NCBI GenBank assembly: GCA_905479495.1
Contig: CAJQMR010000015.1
Coordinates: 33,606 to 97,605 of the forward strand
Direction of reading: 5' to 3'
Source of the DNA: an uncultured Anaerolineae bacterium
GTDB taxonomy: Bacteria > Chloroflexota > Anaerolineae > Promineifilales > Promineifilaceae
Length of the DNA: 64,000 bases
The notes beneath the pieces were generated by a model. That model saw only the letters and a list, made by a program, of their open reading frames with translations. It was not told the origin of the DNA and ran no database searches. This document shows, piece by piece, positions 8,842-16,771 of this stretch (its first letter is position 1; the number at the start of each line of letters is the position of its first letter). A program made the position numbers and the translations under genes.

Positions 8842-10470
8842 ATGTTAAAAACAATCCAGAGATTCCTCACAATTGTTTTGCTGGTCATTGGGCTGCTCTT
8901 TTTGGGCTACCAGGCCTTTTTGTACAGCCTGGTGCGTGAAAAGCTGCCTACAGCCACTACGGTTGCTGGCGTGGATGTGGGGGGCATGTCTCGGGAAGAA
9001 GCAGCCAATGCTATTCGAGCGGCGTATATGGCCCCGATTACCTTGCATCACCTGGAAGAGCAGGTAGAGATTAATCCAGGTGATGTGGGCTTTAACGTGG
9101 ATGTTGAGGCGATGCTGGATCAGGCAGAAGCGGCCAAAGGTGAGCAGCCGTTTTTAGAAGGCTTTGTGGAATATTTGCTCAAGCGGTCGTTTGAGCAAAC
9201 CAATATACGGCTCATTGCCGGGCATGATCAGGCAGCCTTGCGCATGCAGCTAGAAAATGTGGCCAGCTTTTTGGATAAGCCAGCGACTGCACCGCAGTTA
9301 TTGCTGGGGGCGGGTGCCTCTTATCAGCCAGGGGAGACGGGCTATGTAACGGATGTGGAGGCCAGCTTGCCCGCCGCCGAAATGGCGCTTTATCAGGTCG
9401 ATCCCGCTGACCGCCAGGTTGATCTGGTTATTGAGATGCAAGATGCGGTTGAGTTAAATATGGATGTGCTCAAGACGCAGTTGAACCGGGTGATGGAGAA
9501 TGATGGTGCTGGCTTGCTGAGTAGTGTTTTTATCATGGATTTGGACAGTGGTGAGGAACTGGGCATCAATGCGACAGAACCGGTTTCTGGGCTGAGCATT
9601 CTGAAAATCGCCATCTTTGTGGAGACATACCGGGTGCTGGACGGTCCGCCAAATGAATATGTGGAAGAGTTGTTTTATGAAACGGCCGTTCAATCCAGTA
9701 ACTTTGCCGCCAATTTGCTGCTTCATGAAATTGCTGGCGAAGCCAATACGTATCTGGGAGCAGAACTCCTGACAGAGTCGATGCACCGCCTGGGATTAGT
9801 GAATACGTTTTTGGCTATTCCCTATGATGCCAATGAAGTTGCCACAAGGCCCAGCACCTATGCAACACCAGCTAACTCGGCCGCAAATCTCATTTTTGAA
9901 CCGGACACAGCCCGACAAACCACGGCTGAGGATATTGGCACCTTGCTTTCGATGATTTACCATTGTGCCAACGGCGGTGGGGCATTGTTGGCGGTGTATC
10001 CTGGCGAAATTACCCCAGACGAATGCCAGGCGATTATTGATTTAATGATTCTCAATGATGAGGGTAACCTGATTCGTTTTGGTGTGCCGGAAGATGCGCG
10101 CGTTTCGCATAAGCATGGTTGGGATGAAGTGACGCATGGGGATGCGGGCATTGTTTTCTCACCAGGTGCAGATTTTGTTCTTGTTGAATATTTACATTAC
10201 CCTGATGGTGATTTTTTGCTGCATGATTTTAGCTTCCCCATCTTGCGCCAATTTGCCCAGCTTACCTACAATTATTTTAATTTTGAAGAGCCCTACACGG
10301 AAAACGTGGAGGACCGGGCGATACGAGAAGCGGAAGCACGCGCTGCCCTGGCTGCGGCCGAAGCAGAAGCGGCCGCTGAAGAAGCCGCAGATGCAGAGGT
10401 GGCCGAAGATGGCGCTGTGGAAGAAGTTGACGATACGGCCGTAACCCCAACCCCCACGCCCACTCCTTAA
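8842..10470 (+). CDS. YoaR-like/beta-lactamase-like serine hydrolase (active-site paralogue)
   Basis: 542 residues, same architecture as the preceding protein, three bases downstream. Membrane anchor ~8-30; VAGVDVGGMSREEA repeat-type motif; C-terminal class A beta-lactamase-like domain with SxxK intact as SILK (252-255), SxN as SSN (285-287), and KHGW in place of KTG. It may act as a D,D-peptidase or beta-lactamase-like hydrolase outside the membrane; the KTG change leaves this uncertain. The last ~55 residues are Ala/Glu-rich and end in a TPTPTPTP tail, probably a flexible cell-wall-spanning or disordered segment. Confidence 0.85.
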   Translation: MLKTIQRFLTIVLLVIGLLFLGYQAFLYSLVREKLPTATTVAGVDVGGMSREEAANAIRAAYMAPITLHHLEEQVEINPGDVGFNVDVEAMLDQAEAAKGEQPFLEGFVEYLLKRSFEQTNIRLIAGHDQAALRMQLENVASFLDKPATAPQLLLGAGASYQPGETGYVTDVEASLPAAEMALYQVDPADRQVDLVIEMQDAVELNMDVLKTQLNRVMENDGAGLLSSVFIMDLDSGEELGINATEPVSGLSILKIAIFVETYRVLDGPPNEYVEELFYETAVQSSNFAANLLLHEIAGEANTYLGAELLTESMHRLGLVNTFLAIPYDANEVATRPSTYATPANSAANLIFEPDTARQTTAEDIGTLLSMIYHCANGGGALLAVYPGEITPDECQAIIDLMILNDEGNLIRFGVPEDARVSHKHGWDEVTHGDAGIVFSPGADFVLVEYLHYPDGDFLLHDFSFPILRQFAQLTYNYFNFEEPYTENVEDRAIREAEARAALAAAEAEAAAEEAADAEVAEDGAVEEVDDTAVTPTPTPTP

Positions 10471-10486
10471 TTCAACTCATGAAGGC

Positions 10487-10546
10487 CACGAATCAACGAA
10501 TAGCTCATAAACAATTCGTTTCATTCGTCTATTCGCCTAATTCGTG
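10487..10546. repeat. Imperfect inverted repeat built on a CGAAT word
   Basis: CACGAAT (10487-10493) pairs with ATTCGTG (10540-10546), and CGAATAG (10497-10503) with CTATTCG (10529-10535), giving a two-step hairpin just after the upstream stop. It belongs to a class of low-complexity, word-repeated hairpins seen in several gaps of this window. Possible terminator; no U-tract. Confidence 0.6.
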
Positions 10547-10645
10547 ATAAATATCCTACACTTGCTTGCCATGAAAGAGCCGCACTCCTTATAATGCAGG
10601 GCATTAATTGCTTTCAACCCGATCCCAACAAAAAAAGAGGTGACC

Positions 10646-11119
10646 ATGCTCAGTTCCGACGGTTTTTTAGCGCCTGCCAGCTATTTTGGCGCAGACCTTG
10701 CCTTGGTAGGCGAGCTTGTTTTCTATGTGCTTATCTGCATTGCGGTGGTGGCTCAACGACAGGGAAAGTATCATTGGCATGATCGGATTCAGACGCCCGT
10801 TGTGGTGCTGAATCTCTTTTTTGTTTTGGCGATTATGGTACTTTCTTTGCGCTATGAAAATGTGCCAAGCGAGTTTGTGGAACGGCCGTTTGAACCGTTC
10901 TATCTCGTCGTGGTCATTCATGCTGTGTTGGGGGTTATTGCTGAATTATTAGCCATTTACTGCTTGCTGGCCGGACACAAAATTTTGCCGCGTAAAATCG
11001 GCCGTTTGCGTTATTGGATGTGGGCGACCTTTATTGTTTGGACCGCTGCTGTGGTGATGGGCGTGTACACGTACTATATTTGGTACATCGTCACGCCGGA
11101 ACGGCCGCATCTTTTTTAG
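10646..11119 (+). CDS. Four-helix integral membrane protein (DUF420-like)
   Basis: 157 residues with four clear hydrophobic spans (~15-35, ~48-66, ~85-107, ~125-150). His residues in the helices (VVIHAVLGVIAEL, LLAGHKIL) and the RKIGRLRYWMW stretch resemble DUF420/YozB-type proteins, an assignment I hold loosely. GAGG at 10637-10640 sits five bases before ATG 10646, so I prefer it to the GTG two codons upstream. Confidence 0.7.
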   Translation: MLSSDGFLAPASYFGADLALVGELVFYVLICIAVVAQRQGKYHWHDRIQTPVVVLNLFFVLAIMVLSLRYENVPSEFVERPFEPFYLVVVIHAVLGVIAELLAIYCLLAGHKILPRKIGRLRYWMWATFIVWTAAVVMGVYTYYIWYIVTPERPHLF

Positions 11120-11213
11120 AGGACGTGGCTTGGAGAGGTTCTGCCGTGGGCATAGGCAATCATGGCATTTTTCAATCCTTTTACACAACGAATGAGATCA
11201 AAGGGGTTATAGA

Positions 11214-11435
11214 ATGAACAGCAACGAGCAAGACGAGACAATGGTTTATAAAGTCGTCATCAATCATGAGGAGCAATATTCAATCTGGCCAGCCGACCGG
11301 GAAAATCCATTGGGTTGGAATGATGTTGGTAAGAACGGCACGAAGGATGAATGTCTGGCTTACATCGAAGAAGTTTGGACCGACATGCGCCCGTTGAGCC
11401 TGCGCAAAAAGATGGAAGAGAACGAGCAAAAATAG
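11214..11435 (+). CDS. MbtH-family protein
   Basis: 73 residues matching the MbtH family along most of its length: EEQYSIWPADRENPLGWNDV, then ECLAYIEEVWTDMRPLSLR, with the conserved Trp residues and the SLR end. MbtH proteins bind and activate adenylation domains of nonribosomal peptide synthetases in the cytoplasm. No synthetase gene is present anywhere in this window, so the partner must be elsewhere or the gene is an orphan. Start ATG 11214 has an AGGGG-type site about eight bases upstream. Neighbours are unrelated membrane proteins. Confidence 0.95.
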   Translation: MNSNEQDETMVYKVVINHEEQYSIWPADRENPLGWNDVGKNGTKDECLAYIEEVWTDMRPLSLRKKMEENEQK

Positions 11436-11490
11436 TGGCTGATACGGCCGTTTCCCATAAACGACAATTAGAAAAGATGAGGAGGATATT

Positions 11491-12147
11491 GTGCAACGTA
11501 TTGATGAGCGGAAAATGTTCTTGTGGCTACTATTTCTCTCTTCATTGACGGGCCTCACTATTTGGTACGTGAAGCGGCTCACGTCTGTCACTTTCGGCGA
11601 ATGGGGCGATGCCACTGTGGTGATGTTCAGCTTCTTCACCAACCTGACTAACTTGATTATCATTGTGATGGCTGGTGCCCTGTTGGTGGGACGGGGCAGG
11701 CTGTACCGCTGGTTCAATTCTCCGGTGGTGCAGGCGGCCTGCTGTCTGTACATCGCTTTTGTGGGGCTGGGTTTCTGGTTCATCCTGGGCGGGCCAGGCG
11801 ATGTGGCAACCCTTCTGGATTGGATACCGCAGCTCACAGCACACACCTTGTCCCCAATTTTGGGTGTTGTGTTTTGGCTGCGTTGTGTGGAGAAGGGGAA
11901 ATTAAACGGCCGTCATCCCTTCATCTGGCTGGCCTATCCCATTGCCTACCTGATCTACTGGCTTATTCGTGGGCCAATTGTAGGGTATTACCCTTACTTT
12001 TTTGTGGATGTGAACGCTTTGGGCTACTCAGGCGTCGCCATGTGGTCCGGCGCGCTCATCGTCCTGTTTCTGATTCTAGGCACCATCATGTGGCGCATTG
12101 ACCGCTGGCAAGCAGGTCGGCAGGTACGTTTGTCGGCAACGGCTTGA
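11491..12147 (+). CDS. Pr6Pr-family membrane protein
   Basis: 218 residues with about six membrane spans. The motifs FSFFTNLTNL, AHTLSPILGVVFW, YWLIRGPIVGYYPYFFVD and ALGYSGVAMW fit the Pr6Pr/FAR-17a-like family of bacterial membrane proteins, whose biochemical role is not established. Starts at GTG 11491 with GGAGG (11481-11485) five bases upstream. The SRPBCC gene starts four bases after its stop, suggesting one transcript. Confidence 0.8.
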   Translation: MQRIDERKMFLWLLFLSSLTGLTIWYVKRLTSVTFGEWGDATVVMFSFFTNLTNLIIIVMAGALLVGRGRLYRWFNSPVVQAACCLYIAFVGLGFWFILGGPGDVATLLDWIPQLTAHTLSPILGVVFWLRCVEKGKLNGRHPFIWLAYPIAYLIYWLIRGPIVGYYPYFFVDVNALGYSGVAMWSGALIVLFLILGTIMWRIDRWQAGRQVRLSATA

Positions 12148-12151
12148 TAGT

Positions 12152-12589
12152 GTGAACACGTCTGTCACTATCATCATCCGCCGTCCACTTGAGGATGTTT
12201 TCAGATATTACCTGGATCCAGCCAATCGGCCACGCTGGTCTGACCACGTGCTTTCTAGCAGCTGGGTGAACGACAAGCCGGTAGGCGTTGGGGCTATCTT
12301 TCAGATTACCCTCAGGCAATGGGGGCGCGTGCTCTGTACCGAGCGGGAAATCACCGAGTACGAAGCCAACAAAAAAATGTGCTATGAACTGAACATGAAC
12401 GTCATGCGCGTCCATAGCTGCCAGACGTTTGAGGCGCGCCCTGAGGGCACAAAGTTCACCATCCAGGCTGAGATGCAGCCAAAGGGGTGGTTGCGGCTCA
12501 TTTTTCCCTTGATTGCCAGGGGACAGGCGAAACATTTACAGGAAGAAGCCGCTAACTTAAAAGCTGCTTTGGAGGCCATCGAGCCGTAA
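12152..12589 (+). CDS. SRPBCC-family (polyketide cyclase/START-like) protein
   Basis: 145 residues with the SRPBCC pattern: an N-terminal strand (SVTIIIRRPLEDVFRYYLDPANRPRW), a central beta region (VGAIFQITLRQWGR, REITEYEANKKMCYEL), and a long C-terminal helix (ARGQAKHLQEEAANLKAALEAI). The family binds hydrophobic ligands in a helix-grip cavity; the ligand is unknown. I start at GTG 12152, four bases after the upstream stop, because the frame before it overlaps the Pr6Pr gene and lacks family similarity. Confidence 0.82.
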   Translation: MNTSVTIIIRRPLEDVFRYYLDPANRPRWSDHVLSSSWVNDKPVGVGAIFQITLRQWGRVLCTEREITEYEANKKMCYELNMNVMRVHSCQTFEARPEGTKFTIQAEMQPKGWLRLIFPLIARGQAKHLQEEAANLKAALEAIEP

Positions 12590-12821
12590 CCTGAAATTTG
12601 GTATTGCCCCGGTTAAACCAGCCGAATTTGTCATTTTCCGCATTAGCCAAAAGACAGCAGATGCTGTTGTTTAGGAACGGAATTTAAATAAGACGACGAA
12701 GTCGTTTCCTTACCGTAAAGGTATAATGTAGGCAGATGCTAGATAGGTGGTGACTGTTTTTGCAGAGGATTTGCCGGATTATGAGTTTGAACTCGAATCT
12801 GGCGAAAGCGGGAGGTGCCCC
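12590..12821. promoter_or_regulatory. Leader region of the methyltransferase-like gene
   Basis: No gene supported. A -10-like TATAAT at 12721-12726 lies ~95 bases before the start codon, and a small dyad CGAC-GAA-GTCG lies just upstream of it. No clear -35 is visible. Confidence 0.35.
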
Positions 12822-13355
12822 ATGAAACAATTTACGAAGTGGGCGGAGAAAGAATATGGTATTGAGCAGCGGATTTTTGCCACACTGCTGGCTGGCATTC
12901 TGTTTGTGGTTCTCATTCCGCTGTTTTTAAGGTGGATTGCCGCCAATTTGGATCAGCGGCTAGGCCTGCCATCGCTTGAAATCAGTCTGCTTGTTTTTGT
13001 TTTTGGCCTCATCCTTGTGCTGCTGGGTCTCACGTTTGCACTCTGGTCGATCATTGCCCAACTCATCCGCGCCCGTGGCACCCCGCTGCCGATGATGGCC
13101 ACCAAGAAGCTGCTGATAACCGGGCCATTCAAACATTGCCGTAATCCAATGACATTTGGCACCATTTTGCTTTACTCTGGTATTGGCATCCTTCTTGAAT
13201 CCGTATTTGCCCTGATTGTTGTCTTTTTAATTTCCACGCTTCTCATTATCTACCTCAAACAAGTTGAGGAGCGGGAGCTAGAAGCTCGTTTTGGCGAGGC
13301 ATATCTGGCTTACAAGAAGGAGACGCCATTTCTGATTCCCAAGATTTTCTCTTGA
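12822..13355 (+). CDS. Isoprenylcysteine carboxyl methyltransferase (ICMT/PEMT)-like membrane protein
   Basis: 177 residues, four hydrophobic helices, and the ICMT/PEMT C-terminal signature: LITGPFKHCRNPMTFGTILLYSG, then VEERELEARFGEAYLAYKKETPFLIP. Bacterial members are membrane-embedded S-adenosylmethionine-dependent methyltransferases of lipid-like substrates; the substrate here is unknown. GGAGG (12811-12815) six bases before ATG 12822 fixes the start; the longer frame from 12747 is acidic and not part of the domain. Confidence 0.87.
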   Translation: MKQFTKWAEKEYGIEQRIFATLLAGILFVVLIPLFLRWIAANLDQRLGLPSLEISLLVFVFGLILVLLGLTFALWSIIAQLIRARGTPLPMMATKKLLITGPFKHCRNPMTFGTILLYSGIGILLESVFALIVVFLISTLLIIYLKQVEERELEARFGEAYLAYKKETPFLIPKIFS

Positions 13356-13371
13356 GGGGTTTGATTGGGAA

Positions 13372-13620
13372 TCAGGCTTGCTGGCTGGCAACGGCCGTTT
13401 CCTTCAAAGATTGCTGCAAATAATAAATGTTCACCAGCACAATAAAAGCGTTCACCACGGCCACCGGGTAGGCGCTGATGATCAAGCCATAGGCAGTAAA
13501 CAGCAGCGAGCCAATCAGGTTGATCACCCGCAGCTTGGTCAGCGAGCGCATTGTCAGTGAAACGGCCACAAAAACAGAAGCGAAATAGCCCAACATTTCA
13601 AAACTCATCACGGTATCCAT
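13372..13620 (-). CDS. YgjV-like small membrane protein
   Basis: 82 residues with three hydrophobic segments and the pattern MLGYFASVFVAVSLTMRSL, LRVINLIGSLLFTAYGLII, YPVAVVNAFIVLVNIYYL, typical of the YgjV/Imp-YgjV group of unknown function. AGGAG lies six bases upstream of ATG 13620 on this strand. Converges with the methyltransferase gene, 16 bases apart. Confidence 0.78.
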   Translation of the reverse strand: MDTVMSFEMLGYFASVFVAVSLTMRSLTKLRVINLIGSLLFTAYGLIISAYPVAVVNAFIVLVNIYYLQQSLKETAVASQQA

Positions 13621-13792
13621 GACAAACTCCTTTCAGGTAATTACCATTCACCAATTGATTGAACATCACTTTAGCGGGGTATCGTGACGGGAGCGTGACG
13701 GGTTGTTTGTGGGGGATACGGCCGTTTTCCAGCCCCAAACTTTTTAGATCAAACGGTTTACAAACGGCCGTAATCACGCTATCTTTTTCATC

Positions 13793-14242
13793 ATGAATAA
13801 CGAAATCATAACCACTACCCTGATCATTCTCGGTTTTTTCATCATCTTCCCCCTTTTCTGGAGCACTATCGTCTATCTCATTTCCCGCATTGGCGGCTGG
13901 GGCAGCATGGCGGAAGCGTATCCGTACCGCGAACCGCTGGCCGCCAACTGCTTCTCGCTGCAAAGTGCCATCTTGCGGCTTGCCTCCAATTACAATGGCG
14001 TGCTTAAAATTTGCGCGGATGAGCAGGGGGTTTACTTTTCGGTGCTGTTTCTCTTCCGGCCAGGGCATTCCCCCTTCTTTGTGCCCTGGGAAGAAATCAG
14101 CGGCACCAAAAAACGCTACTTTTTCTACAGCGTGATTGATCTTCGTTTCCAGCGTACGCCCAATTTGCCGTTCCGCATTTACCAACGCACGGCTGATAGA
14201 TTGGTGGACGTGGCGAACGGCCGTTGGGCTTACAGTGAATGA
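13793..14242 (+). CDS. Hypothetical membrane-anchored protein
   Basis: 149 residues. One or two N-terminal hydrophobic segments (ITTTLIILGFFIIFPLFW) are followed by a soluble part rich in aromatic residues (FFVPWEEISGTKKRYFFYSVIDLRF), which could be a PH-like or small beta fold. I do not recognise a family. No good Shine-Dalgarno precedes ATG 13793. It contains an in-frame octamer near the C-terminus (NGR), as native genes here do. Confidence 0.6.
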   Translation: MNNEIITTTLIILGFFIIFPLFWSTIVYLISRIGGWGSMAEAYPYREPLAANCFSLQSAILRLASNYNGVLKICADEQGVYFSVLFLFRPGHSPFFVPWEEISGTKKRYFFYSVIDLRFQRTPNLPFRIYQRTADRLVDVANGRWAYSE

Positions 14243-14260
14243 GGATGGTTTGTGGACGGA

Positions 14261-14287
14261 CGTTTTTCATTTGCCAGTTGGTTGGGG
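14261..14287 (+). repeat. 27-bp direct repeat, left copy, flanking the toxin-antitoxin pair
   Basis: This 27-bp segment, beginning CGTTTTTCATTTGCC and ending GGTTGGGG, recurs without mismatch at 15014-15040, just past the toxin stop. The 753-bp period encloses exactly the DUF433/DUF5615 pair and its promoter. Confidence 0.9.
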
Positions 14288-14380
14288 ATAAGGCAAGATT
14301 CCAATTAAAATCGAGTATAATCTTGGTGCGTAAGTCGATAAAGGTAAGCTGCTAAAGCGAATTTGAGCGGGGAAACAGAG

Positions 14381-14683
14381 ATGACTGTACAAACGCTAGA
14401 CCATTACATCGAAAAAACAGAAGGGGTGGTAGGCGGCAAACCCCGCATTGCCGGGCGGCGCATTGCGGTGCAGAACATTGTTATCTGGCACGAATGGTTG
14501 GGCATGAGTGCGGATGAAATTGCCACTGAATACGATTTAACGCTCGCCGAAATTTATGCCGCTTTGGCTTATTATCACAACAATCCAGTCGAAATTGACG
14601 AGGCAATCAAAGTCAGTGAAGCCTTCGTCGCCGAAATGAAAAAGCAGATTCCTTCTAAGTTGCCCATTCAGTTTAATGAGTGA
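14381..14683 (+). CDS. DUF433 antitoxin (VapB45-like)
   Basis: 100 residues of the DUF433 family: an N-terminal strand-helix region (YIEKTEGVVGGKPRIAGRRIAVQNIV) and a helix-turn-helix-like part (GMSADEIATEYDLTLAEIYAALAYYHNNP). In this family it binds DNA and neutralises the toxin encoded next to it. Start at ATG 14381; the TTG six codons upstream is an alternative. Overlaps the toxin gene by eight bases, the usual arrangement for co-translated toxin-antitoxin pairs. Confidence 0.9.
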   Translation: MTVQTLDHYIEKTEGVVGGKPRIAGRRIAVQNIVIWHEWLGMSADEIATEYDLTLAEIYAALAYYHNNPVEIDEAIKVSEAFVAEMKKQIPSKLPIQFNE

Positions 14684-15005
14684 AATTAGATTTCAAACGG
14701 ATGAACATATTCCCAATGCGGTTATTGCTGGGTTAAAACGTCGCCGTGTAGATGTGTTAAGCTCGCTAGAGGCGGGTTTGCTGGGTGCTGCGGATGAAGC
14801 TCAGCTGGCGTTTGCAGCCGAGCAAGGGCGTGTTTTCATCACCGAAGATGACGATTTTTTAACGCTTCATGCGCAGGGCGTAAAGCACGCCGGAATCGTT
14901 TTTGTGCAGCCGAGACAGCCCATAGGCTACATGGTGCGTGGCCTGCATTTCATTTTCCAGGTGCTTTCTGCCGAGGAAATGGAAAATCATGTGGAGTTTT
15001 TGTAA
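14676..15005 (+). CDS. DUF5615 PIN-like toxin (VapC45-like)
   Basis: 109 residues. DUF5615/Mut7-C-type PIN-like fold with the acidic active-site residues in FQTDEHIPNAV and FITEDDDFL, plus GIVFVQPRQPIGYMVRGL. Expected to be a metal-dependent RNase held in check by the overlapping DUF433 protein. The pair lies between exact 27-bp direct repeats, so it may have been inserted or be lost as a unit. Confidence 0.9.
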   Translation: MSEIRFQTDEHIPNAVIAGLKRRRVDVLSSLEAGLLGAADEAQLAFAAEQGRVFITEDDDFLTLHAQGVKHAGIVFVQPRQPIGYMVRGLHFIFQVLSAEEMENHVEFL

Positions 15006-15013
15006 AGGAAAGC

Positions 15014-15040
15014 CGTTTTTCATTTGCCAGTTGGTTGGGG
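15014..15040 (+). repeat. 27-bp direct repeat, right copy
   Basis: Identical to 14261-14287; lies nine bases after the toxin stop. Sequences outside the repeats differ. The downstream gap to 15179 contains one octamer and no gene. Confidence 0.9.
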
Positions 15041-15179
15041 TGAGATGTTGAGGGGAAATACGGCCGTACCCCACCAACAAAACTAGCTGCACGACTTGTG
15101 TAGCTACAACTAAGCGATATTTTGCAAGGAAACGAGGGTGCCTAAGAAGAGGGTCAACAAATAATTGGCGGAGTTAAAC

Positions 15180-16574
15180 ATGACAAGACAAGCAACCACT
15201 ATTTTCGATTTGTTGGATAATTTTTTTGGTTCGGAACAATATCCGATTGCCAAACCCCTTAATAATCGACAGATTCGTGAGCTACGTGAACACATTCTGA
15301 ATTTCCATAACAGCTTTAAACCTTTTTTAAATGATGATTATAAAACCCGATTGTTTTTAGGCAGTTTTCTTTCATCCCCACCATTTACGACTGAATCATC
15401 TCCCTATATATCGTCTGCCTTGTTATGTTCTGACTCAATTATCTTGTTTGATCCCCTCCACTATTGGTTTTGTGAAGAACAGTACAAGCGCACGCGATTA
15501 TTGAGTGCTCCGACTGGCTGGAAAAATATGGATAATAGTAGCAAGGACTATGGCCGACCCAATTACAATAAAACAAAACAATACTTAGCTTGGACTTTTC
15601 CCTGGCTATACAGTTTACGATCCTTAGTGGAAACTGGGAAAATTGTATTGATTCCAGCAGAGCAAATCGTTTTTTCGAATTCGGGAAAATTCACAGCAAT
15701 TTCAAAAGAAGTGCAAAATATTACAAAGCCTGTAGAAAAACTGGCCGACATTTTTCTTCCAAAAGAGGTTACAGTTGATGATAATTGTAAGGGCTTATTT
15801 GTATTTGCTGGAGGAAGCAAAAAAACGCAAATACGAAAATCAATTGTCCGAGGAATTGAGCAATTTGCAAAAGACGTGACGATAGCGAATGCGACTAACT
15901 CAATATATACTGCTCCGTTTCGTTGGGAACAGTATTTAGGCAATGCTTCTTTTAATGAATATGCAGCGATAAAAAATCATGCGAGGATTGTAGAAGGTAT
16001 CCGAAACTTAAGACTACCTATTCTTGCTAATTTATCTCCTCATGTATTAAACGAAATTCATCAAGATTCAGGGTTTAGTGAATTTCGAAAAGGCTTGCAA
16101 GAAGCCATTCAGCAAATTGATGTAGAGATTGGGTCTGAAGAATTCGTAATTCGGACGAGGCAAATTGAGCAGGAAATATTGATACCAAAAGTAGAGGCAT
16201 TGCATGAGGAAGTGAAGTCGAGCAAATTCAAAAAACTGACAAATGCATTTCAAGAGGGAGTGATGACATTTACTCAGACTTTTGGGGGCAATTTGGCAAG
16301 CGGTGTAGATATGAAGAGTAATATTCCTGCTAGTGCAATATCAGGTGGGGTATCAGTTTTAATGGAGCTTGTTTCCCAACGAAACACCTCCTCAGATAAG
16401 CGGATCTGGACAAAGCTATTACCAGAAAAGGCCGAATTGCCCATTTATGGATCTTCACTTACTTTAAAGGAAAGTCCTGAGAATATAAATGGTTGGAATA
16501 TACCTCAAAAACCTTCAATGACCGTCACTGTAACATCAGGCATCTTTAAAATTCCTTGGGAAGCTCAACCTTAA
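15180..16574 (+). CDS. Large hypothetical protein, AT-rich, unlike its neighbours
   Basis: 464 residues that I do not recognise. N-terminal part is helical (IRELREHILNFHNSFKPFL), followed by a mixed region with ALLCSDSIILFDPLHYWF and AWTFPWLYSLRSLVETGKIVLIPAEQIVF, a helical middle (~300-390: IEQEILIPKVEALHEEV) and a C-terminal stretch ending KIPWEAQP. No signal peptide or membrane helix. Base composition is AT-rich and the gene has no ACGGCCGT octamer, which points to recent acquisition. It follows a toxin-antitoxin pair, so a defence role is possible, but nothing in the sequence proves it. Start ATG 15180 has GGAG six bases upstream. Confidence 0.7.
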   Translation: MTRQATTIFDLLDNFFGSEQYPIAKPLNNRQIRELREHILNFHNSFKPFLNDDYKTRLFLGSFLSSPPFTTESSPYISSALLCSDSIILFDPLHYWFCEEQYKRTRLLSAPTGWKNMDNSSKDYGRPNYNKTKQYLAWTFPWLYSLRSLVETGKIVLIPAEQIVFSNSGKFTAISKEVQNITKPVEKLADIFLPKEVTVDDNCKGLFVFAGGSKKTQIRKSIVRGIEQFAKDVTIANATNSIYTAPFRWEQYLGNASFNEYAAIKNHARIVEGIRNLRLPILANLSPHVLNEIHQDSGFSEFRKGLQEAIQQIDVEIGSEEFVIRTRQIEQEILIPKVEALHEEVKSSKFKKLTNAFQEGVMTFTQTFGGNLASGVDMKSNIPASAISGGVSVLMELVSQRNTSSDKRIWTKLLPEKAELPIYGSSLTLKESPENINGWNIPQKPSMTVTVTSGIFKIPWEAQP

Positions 16575-16665
16575 TGGTGAAATGCTTTTTTGCTAAGGCT
16601 GTTTAACTCATTTGGGATATTCTGATTAAACAATAATAGGCATGGTTCATTGTAAGCCAAATCAT

Positions 16666-16731
16666 CTTTACAATTTTTCGCCCGTAGCCGCGATTTCCAA
16701 TCGCGTTTACTCTGGCTACGAAATTGTAAAG
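16666..16731. repeat. Three-tier hairpin between convergent genes
   Basis: Nested pairs: CTTTACAATTT (16666-16676) with AAATTGTAAAG (16721-16731); CGTAGCC (16683-16689) with GGCTACG (16714-16720); CGCGATT (16689-16695) with AATCGCG (16699-16705). It lies between the convergent 15180 and PBP genes and could act as a bidirectional terminator or be a dispersed palindromic element. Confidence 0.75.
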
Positions 16732-16771
16732 GTCGTTTCGTCGGTTCTGTACTATGCCCAATAATGAATCA

